A stretch of DNA of 6,087 nt from an uncultured Desulfovibrio sp. (lineage in GTDB: Bacteria; Desulfobacterota; Desulfovibrionia; Desulfovibrionales; Desulfovibrionaceae), in NCBI GenBank assembly GCA_947176055.1, contig CAMWPE010000153.1, positions 1 to 6,087 on the forward strand, read 5' to 3'. The notes beneath the pieces are model-generated. The model was not told the origin of the DNA. It saw only the letters and a program-made list of their open reading frames with translations, and did no database searches. Both the position numbers and the translations under genes were made by a program. Positions 1 through 6,000 of this stretch are shown here, piece after piece. The stretch's first letter is position 1, and each line of letters begins with the position of its first letter.

Positions 1-319
1 CCGTTATATTGTCCCCTCCGGCCACAAGACGTATCGCGCCGTTTAAATTTAAAAGTTTTTCGCCCTCCTGTTTCGCTACGCAACCCATAACGCCGATGAT
101 CCTGTCGCGGGCTGGAAGCGCTTCGATACGCCGCAAACTGGACTCGATTTTCTTTTGCGGTTTTTCGCGCACCGAACAGGTATTGAGCAATATAAAATCC
201 GCGTCTTCGGCCGCCGTTTCCCTGAACCCGCGTTTTTTAAGTATCGCGGAGAGCCATTGGGAATCCCGCGCGTTCATCTGGCACCCGAAAGTAATGATGT
301 GAAAACTTTTCTCTGGCAT
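1..319 (-). CDS. miaB: tRNA methylthiotransferase MiaB, N-terminal part (cut by window edge)
   Basis: MiaB is a cytoplasmic radical-SAM enzyme with two Fe-S clusters. It adds a methylthio group to i6A at position 37 of tRNAs, giving ms2i6A. The 106 codons visible here are the N-terminal methylthiotransferase (UPF0004) domain. They carry the three cysteines expected to hold the auxiliary [4Fe-4S] cluster: C13 in TFGCQMN, C48 in NTCSVREK and C80 in GVMGCVAKQEGE. The radical-SAM CxxxCxxC motif and the TRAM domain would lie beyond position 1. NTCSVREKP and the QMN tripeptide favour MiaB over the related RimO and MtaB, though the cut prevents certainty. I chose the ATG at 319 because GGAG (332-329 on the minus strand) lies 9 nt upstream; the in-frame ATG at 337 has no Shine-Dalgarno sequence. 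The frame stays open further upstream to 604, described under findings. The gene is divergent from the ruvAB operon. Confidence 0.93.
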   Translation of the reverse strand, partial: MPEKSFHIITFGCQMNARDSQWLSAILKKRGFRETAAEDADFILLNTCSVREKPQKKIESSLRRIEALPARDRIIGVMGCVAKQEGEKLLNLNGAIRLVAGGDNIT

Positions 320-337
320 CGCTCCCGTCTCCGGCAT

Positions 338-678
338 TAATGACGGATAACAAATTTTTACGCGCGTCCGCGCGCTTTTTCCCGGGACGAGCGCGAACCG
401 GGACAGTTTCCGGTCGCGGCGCGCCTCGATTGTCTCTCTATCCGGTCCGCCGTAGCTGGCTCGCGTCGAGTTTGCGAAAGCACAAATAACGAGCGGCCGC
501 GAAGGCCGACGCTTCGCGCGGGAATCGCCGTCTGATTTTCGCGCGATTTCGCCGCGCCGATATTTATTCGCTATTGCCGGCAGCGGACGCATTCTTTTTA
601 TCATGAAGGGTTAATGGACACAAATTATATGTCGCGCGACAGCGCGACTGGACGCCAAACCCGCGCGCGTCGCCGCTC
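338..678. other. GC-rich intergenic spacer with several short hairpins; no supported gene
   Basis: This is the divergent spacer between miaB and the ruvAB operon. I see no gene supported by homology or a good ribosome-binding site. It holds four perfect short inverted repeats: 362-366/371-375 (5-bp stem, followed by five T at 376-380 on the plus strand), 397-401/410-414 (5 bp), 498-504/512-518 (7 bp, CGCGAAG/CTTCGCG) and 631-637/642-648 (7 bp, GTCGCGC/GCGCGAC with a 4-base loop). The minus-strand miaB frame has no stop from 604 to 319, giving an Arg-rich translation that I do not recognise. A miaB promoter should be in here, but I found no convincing -35/-10 pair on the minus strand. Confidence 0.5.
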
Positions 679-706
679 TTGACGGTTCCGTATGGCTGTT
701 TACAAT
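679..706 (+). promoter_or_regulatory. Putative sigma-70 promoter for the unknown gene-ruvA-ruvB operon
   Basis: A -35 box TTGACG (679-684) and a -10 box TACAAT (701-706) are separated by 16 bp, close to the sigma-70 consensus. Transcription would begin near 712-714. That leaves a leader of about 27 nt before the start codon at 740. The placement excludes the in-frame ATG at 692, which would lie inside the promoter. It is called by eye and not backed by any measured start site. Confidence 0.55.
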
Positions 707-739
707 ATAACGAATGATCGTCAAACAACCGGAGTTGAT

Positions 740-1297
740 ATGAGCGCGACGACGACGCTCTCCATCGAGCCTTATTTCGATTTGGAAGAGTTCATGAATC
801 ACAGCCGCGAAAACCGGATCGATAACCAGGCCCTGGAAAAGCTTCTTGAACTCTGGGAAAACTGGTCAAAACTTTTGACGGCAAAAAAAATCGAAAACGA
901 CGGGGCCTCCTGGCTCGCCGTCTGGTTGCCGGAAGAAATCGAAACAGCCGTCGACGAAGCTTGGCAAACCGCGCCCAGTCTGGGGTACCTCCTCAACGCT
1001 CTAGCCCAGTATCTGTCCATGAGCGCAATACAGGAACTAATACCCCAGGTCGCCCAGGGAAATTGCGCGCCCGCGCCCGCGCCCGATCTCCGCTTCCTTC
1101 AGGCGCTTGACGGCGCCGGTCTGCCCTGTCGCGAGGATGGAACGCCCCGGGATCGCCGCTACGCCGTAATCACTCACTATCCATTCAAGGGCGGTTGCGA
1201 AGTATGCAATTTAATATCCAGGTGTCCAAAAGGGTCCGGCAAGGAAGATTTCGCCACAGTCGTATTGCCCGGCTACGAGCGCGGCGTAAATGATTAA
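740..1297 (+). CDS. Unrecognised 185-aa protein with C-terminal Cys cluster, first gene before ruvAB
   Basis: I do not recognise this family. The start at 740 has GGAG at 731-734 with 5 nt spacing; the in-frame ATG at 692 has no ribosome-binding site and lies inside the putative promoter. Residues 1-105 look mostly helical, acidic and rich in Leu and Trp (LEKLLELWENWSKLL at 32-46). An Ala-Pro stretch, APAPAP at 110-115, probably acts as a linker. The C-terminal part (116-185) contains C130 and a tight group, C153-x2-C156-x5-C162, within KGGCEVCNLISRCPKGSG. Such a group could bind zinc or an Fe-S cluster, but no ligand is shown. There is no signal peptide or membrane segment, so it is probably cytoplasmic. 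It lies 66 bp before ruvA on the same strand and probably shares its transcript, which hints at, but does not prove, a link to DNA recombination or repair. Base composition and codon use look like those of its neighbours. Confidence 0.82.
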   Translation: MSATTTLSIEPYFDLEEFMNHSRENRIDNQALEKLLELWENWSKLLTAKKIENDGASWLAVWLPEEIETAVDEAWQTAPSLGYLLNALAQYLSMSAIQELIPQVAQGNCAPAPAPDLRFLQALDGAGLPCREDGTPRDRRYAVITHYPFKGGCEVCNLISRCPKGSGKEDFATVVLPGYERGVND

Positions 1298-1363
1298 GCT
1301 CGAAGACCGGATCCGGTTAATCGTCGTTACTCTCCGTTCATTCCGTATCGAAAGGCGTCCGGT

Positions 1364-1969
1364 ATGATCGCTCGCGTCGCCGGCGACCTTATGGAAACCG
1401 GAGAGAATTCCTGCCTGGTTTCAACCGCGGGCGGCGAAGGGTACGAAATATTCCTCCCCGCCCATACTTTTAACGAATTACCCGCTAAAGGCTCCGCGGT
1501 CGCGTTTTATACATGGATGATTGTTCGCGAAGACGCGCGCGAACTCTTCGGTTTCGCGACCTGGGAAGAGAGGAATTTGTTCGGCGTATTGATCTCTATC
1601 TCGAAAGTCGGGCCCCGCTCCGCGCTCTCCATCTTGTCCCTTTACCGGCCGGCGGAGTTGCAAGCCATCGTCAACGCGGCGGACGAGAAGGCGTTGTCGC
1701 GGGTTTCCGGAATTGGTCTTAAAACGGCGCGGCATATTCTCCTGGAATTGAGTTATAAACTGGAGAAAAGTCCCCTTGGCCCGACGGTCGTCGCTGTCCC
1801 TGTTCCTGGAACAGTCTTGAGCGACGCCCTGGCCGCCCTCGCCAATCTGGGCTACGAAGAATCGGAATGCGCAGATCTGGTCCGGGAAATAATCGCGGGT
1901 GAGGCGGACGCCGACGTAGGATCCGTAATCAGGCAAACGTTAAAGAAACTCGCTAAAAGGCGCGGTTAA
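1364..1969 (+). CDS. ruvA: Holliday junction branch migration protein RuvA
   Basis: RuvA binds four-way DNA junctions as a tetramer and loads the RuvB motor onto opposite arms for branch migration in recombination and fork repair. The 201 aa fit the family's usual length. Residues 1-65 form the OB-fold domain (MIARVAGDL at the start, REDARELFGF near its end). Two helix-hairpin-helix motifs follow: ISKVGPRSALSIL at about 79-91 and VSGIGLKTARHILLEL at about 114-129. A variable linker spans about 136-150. The small RuvB-binding domain III (about 151-201, DALAALANLGYEESE) ends in a basic tail, KKLAKRRG. The second hairpin has Leu119 where many RuvA proteins have Lys or Arg; the next residue, Lys120, is retained. 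The ATG at 1364 has AAAGG (1351-1355) 8 nt upstream. The stop codon overlaps the ruvB start by one base, which suggests translational coupling. Confidence 0.97.
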   Translation: MIARVAGDLMETGENSCLVSTAGGEGYEIFLPAHTFNELPAKGSAVAFYTWMIVREDARELFGFATWEERNLFGVLISISKVGPRSALSILSLYRPAELQAIVNAADEKALSRVSGIGLKTARHILLELSYKLEKSPLGPTVVAVPVPGTVLSDALAALANLGYEESECADLVREIIAGEADADVGSVIRQTLKKLAKRRG

Positions 1970-2940
1970 TGGAAAAACCAGTCCCTCGCCCAGCCGAAGA
2001 AAATATCAGGCCGCGCAGCCTGGAAGAATTCGTCGGTCAGGACGATCTCCGCGCCAATTTGCGCGTGTTTATCGACGCCGCCAGGGATCGCGACCGGCCG
2101 CTGGATCATACGCTCTTCTACGGCAATCCCGGACTGGGAAAAACTACTCTGGCTCAAATCATGGCTTCGGAGCTTGGCGTAAATCTCGTTTGCACTTCCG
2201 GACCCGTTCTCGAACGCAGCGGCGATCTCGCCGCTATCCTGACCAGCCTCGCTCCCCGCGATATACTTTTTGTCGACGAAATTCACCGCATGCCCGTGCA
2301 GGTGGAAGAAGTCCTCTATCCCGCGCTCGAAGATTTCAAACTCGATCTTGTAATAGGCCAGGGTCCCGCGGCCCGCACCGTGAAGCTAGACCTCGAGCCC
2401 TTCACGCTCGCGGGCGCGACTACGCGACTCGGTCTTATTTCTTCGCCAATGCGCGACCGCTTTGGCATCCTCGCGAAGCTGGAATATTATAACCCCGTCG
2501 ATCTCTCCAGAATCATAAAACGCTCCGCGCGCATCCTGGGAATCGATATCGCGGACGATGGAGCCATGGAAATAGGCAGACGCGCCCGCGGCACCCCGCG
2601 CATAGCCAATCGCCTGTTGCGCCGCGTGCGAGACTTCGCGCAAGTCAACGGTCGCGAGTCGATAGGAGCCGCCGAAGCTTCTCAAGCCCTCGCGAAACTG
2701 GACGTGGACGAACAAGGCCTGGATCAAATGGATCGCAAGATCCTGGAGGTCATTATCCGTCATTATAACGGCGGTCCGGTAGGTATTAAAACACTGGCCG
2801 CCGCCTGCGCCGAGGAAACGCGGACCATCGAGGATATCTACGAGCCATTTCTCATCCAGCGAGGATTTTTAAAACGCACGCCCAGGGGCAGGATGGCTAC
2901 CGGACTGGCGTACAAGCATCTTGGCCTTTATCTGACCTAA
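1969..2940 (+). CDS. ruvB: Holliday junction branch migration ATPase RuvB
   Basis: RuvB is the AAA+ hexameric motor that pulls duplex DNA through the RuvA-bound junction, powered by ATP. The 323 aa are at the short end of the family but intact. Visible are the family N-terminus NIRPRSLEEFVGQ (12-24), Walker A GNPGLGKTT (52-60), Walker B ILFVDEIH (99-106, with D103 and E104), the sensor-1 region GATTR (149-153) and the arginine-finger segment SPMRDRFG (159-166). Also present are the sensor-2 region RGTPRIANRLLRRVRD (207-222) and the C-terminal winged-helix DNA-binding domain ending RGFLKRTPRGRMAT (298-311). The start codon overlaps the ruvA stop as TAATG, with AAAGG at 1956-1960 giving 8 nt spacing. 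The gene ends 60 bp before a strong terminator and is convergent with flgH. ruvC is not adjacent in this window. Confidence 0.98.
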   Translation: MEKPVPRPAEENIRPRSLEEFVGQDDLRANLRVFIDAARDRDRPLDHTLFYGNPGLGKTTLAQIMASELGVNLVCTSGPVLERSGDLAAILTSLAPRDILFVDEIHRMPVQVEEVLYPALEDFKLDLVIGQGPAARTVKLDLEPFTLAGATTRLGLISSPMRDRFGILAKLEYYNPVDLSRIIKRSARILGIDIADDGAMEIGRRARGTPRIANRLLRRVRDFAQVNGRESIGAAEASQALAKLDVDEQGLDQMDRKILEVIIRHYNGGPVGIKTLAAACAEETRTIEDIYEPFLIQRGFLKRTPRGRMATGLAYKHLGLYLT

Positions 2941-2996
2941 TCCCCGCGCTATTCCGCCGGACTTTTACCCAGCTTCCGCGCGCTGGCTAAAAATAA

Positions 2997-3022
2997 TAAA
3001 GGCCGGCTCGCGCCGGCCTTTT
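2997..3022. terminator. Bidirectional rho-independent terminator between ruvB and flgH
   Basis: A perfect stem, GGCCGGC (3001-3007) and GCCGGCC (3012-3018), closes a TCGC loop and is extended by AAA/TTT pairs on both flanks. On the plus strand four T follow (3019-3022), serving ruvB. On the minus strand the hairpin is followed by the T-rich run TTTATTATTTTT, serving flgH. Two smaller hairpins flank it: CCAGC/GCTGG at 2969-2973/2982-2986 and GCTCC/GGAGC at 3026-3030/3035-3039. The position between two convergent genes fits the role exactly. Confidence 0.9.
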
Positions 3023-3055
3023 CGCGCTCCTCGCGGAGCTATTTATCTTGCCATA

Positions 3056-3775
3056 TTAGAAGGGCCATACATTGTCCATCAGGCGGGTAAACCAGCCGGG
3101 CTTCTGCTTGTCGGAGAGCACGCCCTTGCCGTAATATTCAATGCTCGCGTCCGCTATTTGCGTGGAGTACACGCTATTGTCCGCGTCCACATCCTTGGCG
3201 CGAACCATGCCGCGCACAACCATAAATTCCGTCTCCTCGTTCACGCGTATCTGCCGGGCGCCTTCGATCTGCAATAATCCGCCGGGAAGCACGCGTAATA
3301 CCCTGGCCGCGAGGGAAGTGGTCACATAGTTTTCGCGCTTGGTCTTGCCGGTGGCTTCCAGATCGCTGTTGGAAAGAGTCTGCAGGGCCGGGGAGCCTAC
3401 GCTGGCCAGCGGTCCTGCGCCCACCAGTGGAATAAAGCCGTATTTGCTGTTGCCGAACATGGCGCTGACGGAATAATTGTTGCCGTTCTCCTTGTCAGCG
3501 GTCGTTTCGGCCTTGCTCTGGGCTTTGGTGTTTTCCACCATTTTCACTACTACTATATCGCCCACGCGTCTCGCGCGGCTATCCGCGAACAGGGTGTCCT
3601 CCTGACTGGCCGCGAAGAGGGAGCCAGGATTATTGGGTCCATTCACTTCCTGACGATACTCTTGCGGAGGCGTCATCGGCGGTTGCAAAGCCGGACGGCG
3701 GTTGGAGCCGCCGCCGCACGCGGCGCACATTAGAAAGGACATAGCCAAAATCAGTGTCAAAATTCTGTTTTTCAT
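3056..3775 (-). CDS. flgH: Flagellar L-ring protein FlgH (outer-membrane lipoprotein)
   Basis: FlgH subunits form the L-ring, the bushing around the flagellar rod in the outer membrane. The 239-aa protein starts with a lipoprotein signal, MKNRILTLILAMSFLMCAAC, with the likely lipidated cysteine at C20. It has the family segments GSLF (51-54), LFADSRARRVGDIVVVKMVE (62-81), TTSLAARVLRVLPGGLLQIEG (about 152-172) and the closing LSDKQKPGWFTRLMDNVWPF (220-239), which is very characteristic. I chose the ATG at 3775, with GGGAG (3789-3785) 9 nt upstream; it puts the signal peptide at the N-terminus. The in-frame ATG at 3826 would add 17 charged residues in front of the signal and has no ribosome-binding site. 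The -3 position of the lipobox is Cys instead of the usual Leu, which is odd but probably tolerated. The gene starts 72 bp after flgA and is the last of this run: a terminator follows, not flgI. Confidence 0.96.
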   Translation of the reverse strand: MKNRILTLILAMSFLMCAACGGGSNRRPALQPPMTPPQEYRQEVNGPNNPGSLFAASQEDTLFADSRARRVGDIVVVKMVENTKAQSKAETTADKENGNNYSVSAMFGNSKYGFIPLVGAGPLASVGSPALQTLSNSDLEATGKTKRENYVTTSLAARVLRVLPGGLLQIEGARQIRVNEETEFMVVRGMVRAKDVDADNSVYSTQIADASIEYYGKGVLSDKQKPGWFTRLMDNVWPF

Positions 3776-3847
3776 TCGTTTTCTCTCCCGCTCTCCCAAA
3801 AAACGTCGCTTATTTTCGATTGTCATATTGGCCGATTAGAAGATCAG

Positions 3848-5032
3848 CTAATAAATTACTACCGTGTTGCCGTCTTTAACCGTGGCGTATACCTGTTTCT
3901 TTGTTTGCAAATTACGTACCGGAATCGTCGCGCCAGGTTCGCCATCCGCAAGGGCTTCGGCTTGAATGGTCATATGGACGTTGCCGCGCGAATAGACAAG
4001 AGTCAGGATATTGCCGCGACGCACGGTCATTTTGCCGACAAGATCGCTCTGGAGAATGGGCTCTCCCTTGCCGATGGAGCGAATGACCTGCCAGGGGCCG
4101 CCTTGCCCGTCCCAAGGAACATCCTTCATTTGGGCCGCGCTCATTCGCATGAATGTGACGCCTTCCGGATTCAGGGTTTCGCCTTTATTAATTGGTCTGG
4201 CCGCGGCCGGAGCTGTGATCCATAAATTGAGCTTCGCTGTTCCAGCCACGCGTTTCAGAACGGCGCCGTCGGCTTCCTGCACCGCGAAACGGAATGCCAG
4301 CCGACCGGGAGCGAGTTTGCCTGGCTCAAGTTGCACCTGTTGGCGACTGTGAGCCAGGAAAATGTACTCGGGCAATTTAAAATCTGTAAGTTCCGCTTCG
4401 CCGGGCATCGCGGCGAGTTGCGGCGACAAACTTTTGACAACGTAATCGCGCAAATCGTCCTCGCGAAAGACCACCCCTCCTCGCTGAATCGCGAGGGACG
4501 AAGGCAGAATGCAACGATTGGCGTACTCCTGTCCCAGCGCCTGACGCAGGGCCTGGGATAACCGGTTGCGATTGATTTGCATGGGTTTGCCTTCGTCCGG
4601 CGGCGCCGGCCAAAGCTCTTTCAAGCGCAAATTTTCCCATAAATTGTCGTCAACGAGCCCAATCGGAACGGCGATATCGCCGAGAAGCACATTATCGGTG
4701 TTCGTTATGGCCGCGGGCAGGATCTTTAAACGCCAATCGCCCTCCTTTAGCATATTGTCGGCGCTCCGGGTCAGAGGCTCGGGATTCGCGGCGATGACAT
4801 TTTTGGCTTTCGCCGCTCTCTCATCCTGGGCCGAATTGGTCAGAGGCAGTGCGCTTACCCGGGGCGGAGAAAGCTGATTCTTGATCTGCGAAGGCGAACG
4901 GCGATTGTTTCTTTCCGTATCCTGCCAGACGGCTCCCCGCGTGGCCTCTCCCGCGGGAGCGCCCAGAACGGGAACGCAATTGGCGAAGAAAACAAAGAAC
5001 AATAAAAATACAATACCGCGCGGATAATCCAT
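3848..5032 (-). CDS. flgA: Flagellar basal body P-ring formation chaperone FlgA (long form)
   Basis: FlgA is a periplasmic chaperone needed to assemble FlgI into the P-ring. The protein has 394 aa, well above the roughly 220 of the enterobacterial form. A Sec signal peptide, MDYPRGIVFLLFFVFFANCVPVLGA, likely ends at about residue 25. A polar, low-complexity stretch follows to about 95. FlgA-like sequence runs from about GDWRLKILPAA (98) to the end. The SAF region begins near ARPINKGETLNPEGVTF (278-294) and continues with GKGEPILQSDL (321-331) and RRGNILTLVYSRGNVHMTIQAEAL (338-361). The closing segment, GATIPVRNLQTKKQVYATV (367-385), is typical of FlgA. C19 is not in a lipobox. The start at 5032 is supported by the signal peptide, but the ribosome-binding site is weak (a GGA in TTTTTGGATATGAT) and directly abuts a terminator-like hairpin. 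It lies downstream of flgG and upstream of flgH in the same orientation. Confidence 0.9.
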   Translation of the reverse strand: MDYPRGIVFLLFFVFFANCVPVLGAPAGEATRGAVWQDTERNNRRSPSQIKNQLSPPRVSALPLTNSAQDERAAKAKNVIAANPEPLTRSADNMLKEGDWRLKILPAAITNTDNVLLGDIAVPIGLVDDNLWENLRLKELWPAPPDEGKPMQINRNRLSQALRQALGQEYANRCILPSSLAIQRGGVVFREDDLRDYVVKSLSPQLAAMPGEAELTDFKLPEYIFLAHSRQQVQLEPGKLAPGRLAFRFAVQEADGAVLKRVAGTAKLNLWITAPAAARPINKGETLNPEGVTFMRMSAAQMKDVPWDGQGGPWQVIRSIGKGEPILQSDLVGKMTVRRGNILTLVYSRGNVHMTIQAEALADGEPGATIPVRNLQTKKQVYATVKDGNTVVIY

Positions 5033-5041
5033 ATCATATCC

Positions 5042-5089
5042 AAAAATTCGCGGCCTCTTTTCCCTCGTCAGGAAAAGCCGACCGCGAAT
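5042..5089 (-). terminator. Terminator-like or attenuator hairpin just before flgA
   Basis: An 8-bp perfect outer stem, ATTCGCGG (5046-5053) with CCGCGAAT (5082-5089), encloses a 7-bp perfect inner stem, CTTTTCC (5057-5063) with GGAAAAG (5071-5077), separated by small internal loops. Read on the minus strand, the structure ends in five T (5046-5042) and looks like a rho-independent terminator for flgG. Only 9 nt separate it from the flgA start codon, leaving no room for a separate flgA promoter after it. flgA must therefore be read through it or start from a promoter inside the hairpin region, so an attenuator or 3'-end stabiliser is also possible. The opposite strand also shows T5 (5095-5099) close after the stem. 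Confidence 0.72.
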
Positions 5090-5110
5090 GATAATTTTTG
5101 TCGATTAAGT

Positions 5111-5144
5111 ATAAGAAGGAGACCGCCGGAAGCGGTCGCCTTAT
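5111..5144 (-). other. Stem-loop directly downstream of flgG
   Basis: A 6-bp perfect stem, GACCGC (5121-5126) with GCGGTC (5132-5137), closes a 5-base loop and can be extended through the flanks ATAAG (5111-5115) and CTTAT (5140-5144), with internal mismatches. On the minus strand it begins 5 nt after the flgG stop codon. There is no strong T run after it, so alone it is a poor terminator. Together with the next hairpin it may shape the flgG mRNA end. Confidence 0.55.
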
Positions 5145-5149
5145 CCGGA

Positions 5150-5935
5150 CTAGGAGCGTTTGAGTTGCACGGCTATGCCGAGCATGGAATCGGAAGTTTG
5201 AATCGCCTTGGAATTAACTTCGTAAGCTCTTTGGCCGACTATCATGTTGACCATTTCGTCGACGACTTCCACATTGGACATTTCCAGGAATCCCTGGGCC
5301 AGGGTGCCCACATTGTCCTGACCGGGCTCGCCTTCCAGCGCGTCGCCGGAAGCTTCGGTCGGAGTATAGAGATTGCGGCCGCGAGCGTCCAGACCGGCTG
5401 GGTTAATAAAAGTATAGAGCGGTATGTCGGCGCCGGCGATTTCCTGTCCTTCGGCGTCCAGCGCGGCTATATGGCCTGTGGAGGACACGGAGATATTTTT
5501 GGTCTCGGCGGGCACGGCGAATTCAGGCTGGAGAATATAGCCGTTGGCCGTTACCACGGTGCCATCCTGATTGAGTTTGAAGGAGCCGGCGCGCGTGTAC
5601 ATAAGATCGCCGTTTACTTCAACCTGGAAAAAGCCGTCCCCTTCGATGGCTATATCGAGGGCGTTGCCGGTATTCTGAAAATCGCCCTGGGTGAAGAATT
5701 TGTGCACGGCGGTGGGACGGACGCCCATGCCGACCTGAATGCCCACGGGCAGATTGTTGTCGCCGTCGGTGACGGATCCGGCGATCTTCATGGTCTGATA
5801 CATGAGATCCTCGAATTCCGCCCGGCTTTTCTTGAAGCCGGTGGTGTTCACGTTGGCGAGATTGTTGGAAATAACGTCAATATTAAGTTGCTGGGCCACC
5901 ATGCCGGAAGCGCCAGTATAAAGCGAACGCATCAT
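5150..5935 (-). CDS. flgG: Flagellar basal-body distal rod protein FlgG
   Basis: FlgG builds the distal rod that carries torque through the peptidoglycan to the hook; it is exported by the flagellar type III system, so no Sec signal is expected and none is seen. The 261 aa match the family length. The N-terminal rod motif is SNNLANVNTTGFKKSRAEFEDLMYQT (23-48). A FlgG-type segment follows it and leads into GIQVGMGVRP (65-74). The central D1 region has FTQGDFQNTGNALDIAIEGDGFFQV (81-105) and TRAGSF (114-119). The C-terminal domain ends GFLEMSNVEVVDEMVNMIVGQRAYEVNSKAIQTSDSML (215-252). The length and lack of a hook domain separate it from FlgE. The first of two adjacent ATGs (5935) is used, with GGAGG at 5950-5946, 10 nt upstream. 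It is the first gene after a sigma-54-like promoter; flgF is not seen in the 152 bp before the window edge. Confidence 0.96.
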   Translation of the reverse strand: MMRSLYTGASGMVAQQLNIDVISNNLANVNTTGFKKSRAEFEDLMYQTMKIAGSVTDGDNNLPVGIQVGMGVRPTAVHKFFTQGDFQNTGNALDIAIEGDGFFQVEVNGDLMYTRAGSFKLNQDGTVVTANGYILQPEFAVPAETKNISVSSTGHIAALDAEGQEIAGADIPLYTFINPAGLDARGRNLYTPTEASGDALEGEPGQDNVGTLAQGFLEMSNVEVVDEMVNMIVGQRAYEVNSKAIQTSDSMLGIAVQLKRS

Positions 5936-6000
5936 TGTATTCTTCCCTCCAGATTTATCCGGTCAAATAGTAATCGTATCGTGTGGTATCAGCGCGTAAT

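Noticed and set aside
9..302. 97-aa plus-strand open frame at the left end
   Set aside because: It is antisense to miaB, whose three cluster cysteines clearly show which strand is coding.
614..682. 22-codon plus-strand ORF (MDTNYMSRDS...) ending at the -35 box
   Set aside because: It has AGGG only 3 nt before its ATG, spans the 631-648 hairpin and lies upstream of the only visible promoter, so it is probably not transcribed as a leader peptide.
692..739. Upstream in-frame start for the unknown gene before ruvA
   Set aside because: The ATG at 692 lies between the -35 and -10 boxes and lacks a Shine-Dalgarno sequence, while the ATG at 740 has GGAG at ideal spacing.
611..802. 63-aa minus-strand open frame
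   Set aside because: It overlaps the sigma-70 promoter and the start of the plus-strand unknown gene, and its composition is non-protein-like.
1306..1317. 12-bp perfect palindrome ACCGGATCCGGT between the unknown gene and ruvA, considered as an operator or LexA-type box
   Set aside because: It does not match a known LexA consensus, is not next to a recognisable promoter, and short GC-rich palindromes are frequent here.
1478..1936. 152-aa open frame on the minus strand
   Set aside because: It lies wholly antisense to ruvA, whose domains are intact. The translation is Arg/Asp/Gly-rich and low in recognisable motifs, as expected for a shadow of GC-rich coding DNA.
2386..2763. 125-aa open frame on the minus strand inside ruvB
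   Set aside because: It is antisense to the conserved sensor and winged-helix parts of RuvB and has no ribosome-binding site or family resemblance.
3776..3826. Upstream in-frame start for flgH at 3826
   Set aside because: It would place 17 charged residues before the lipoprotein signal and has no ribosome-binding site.
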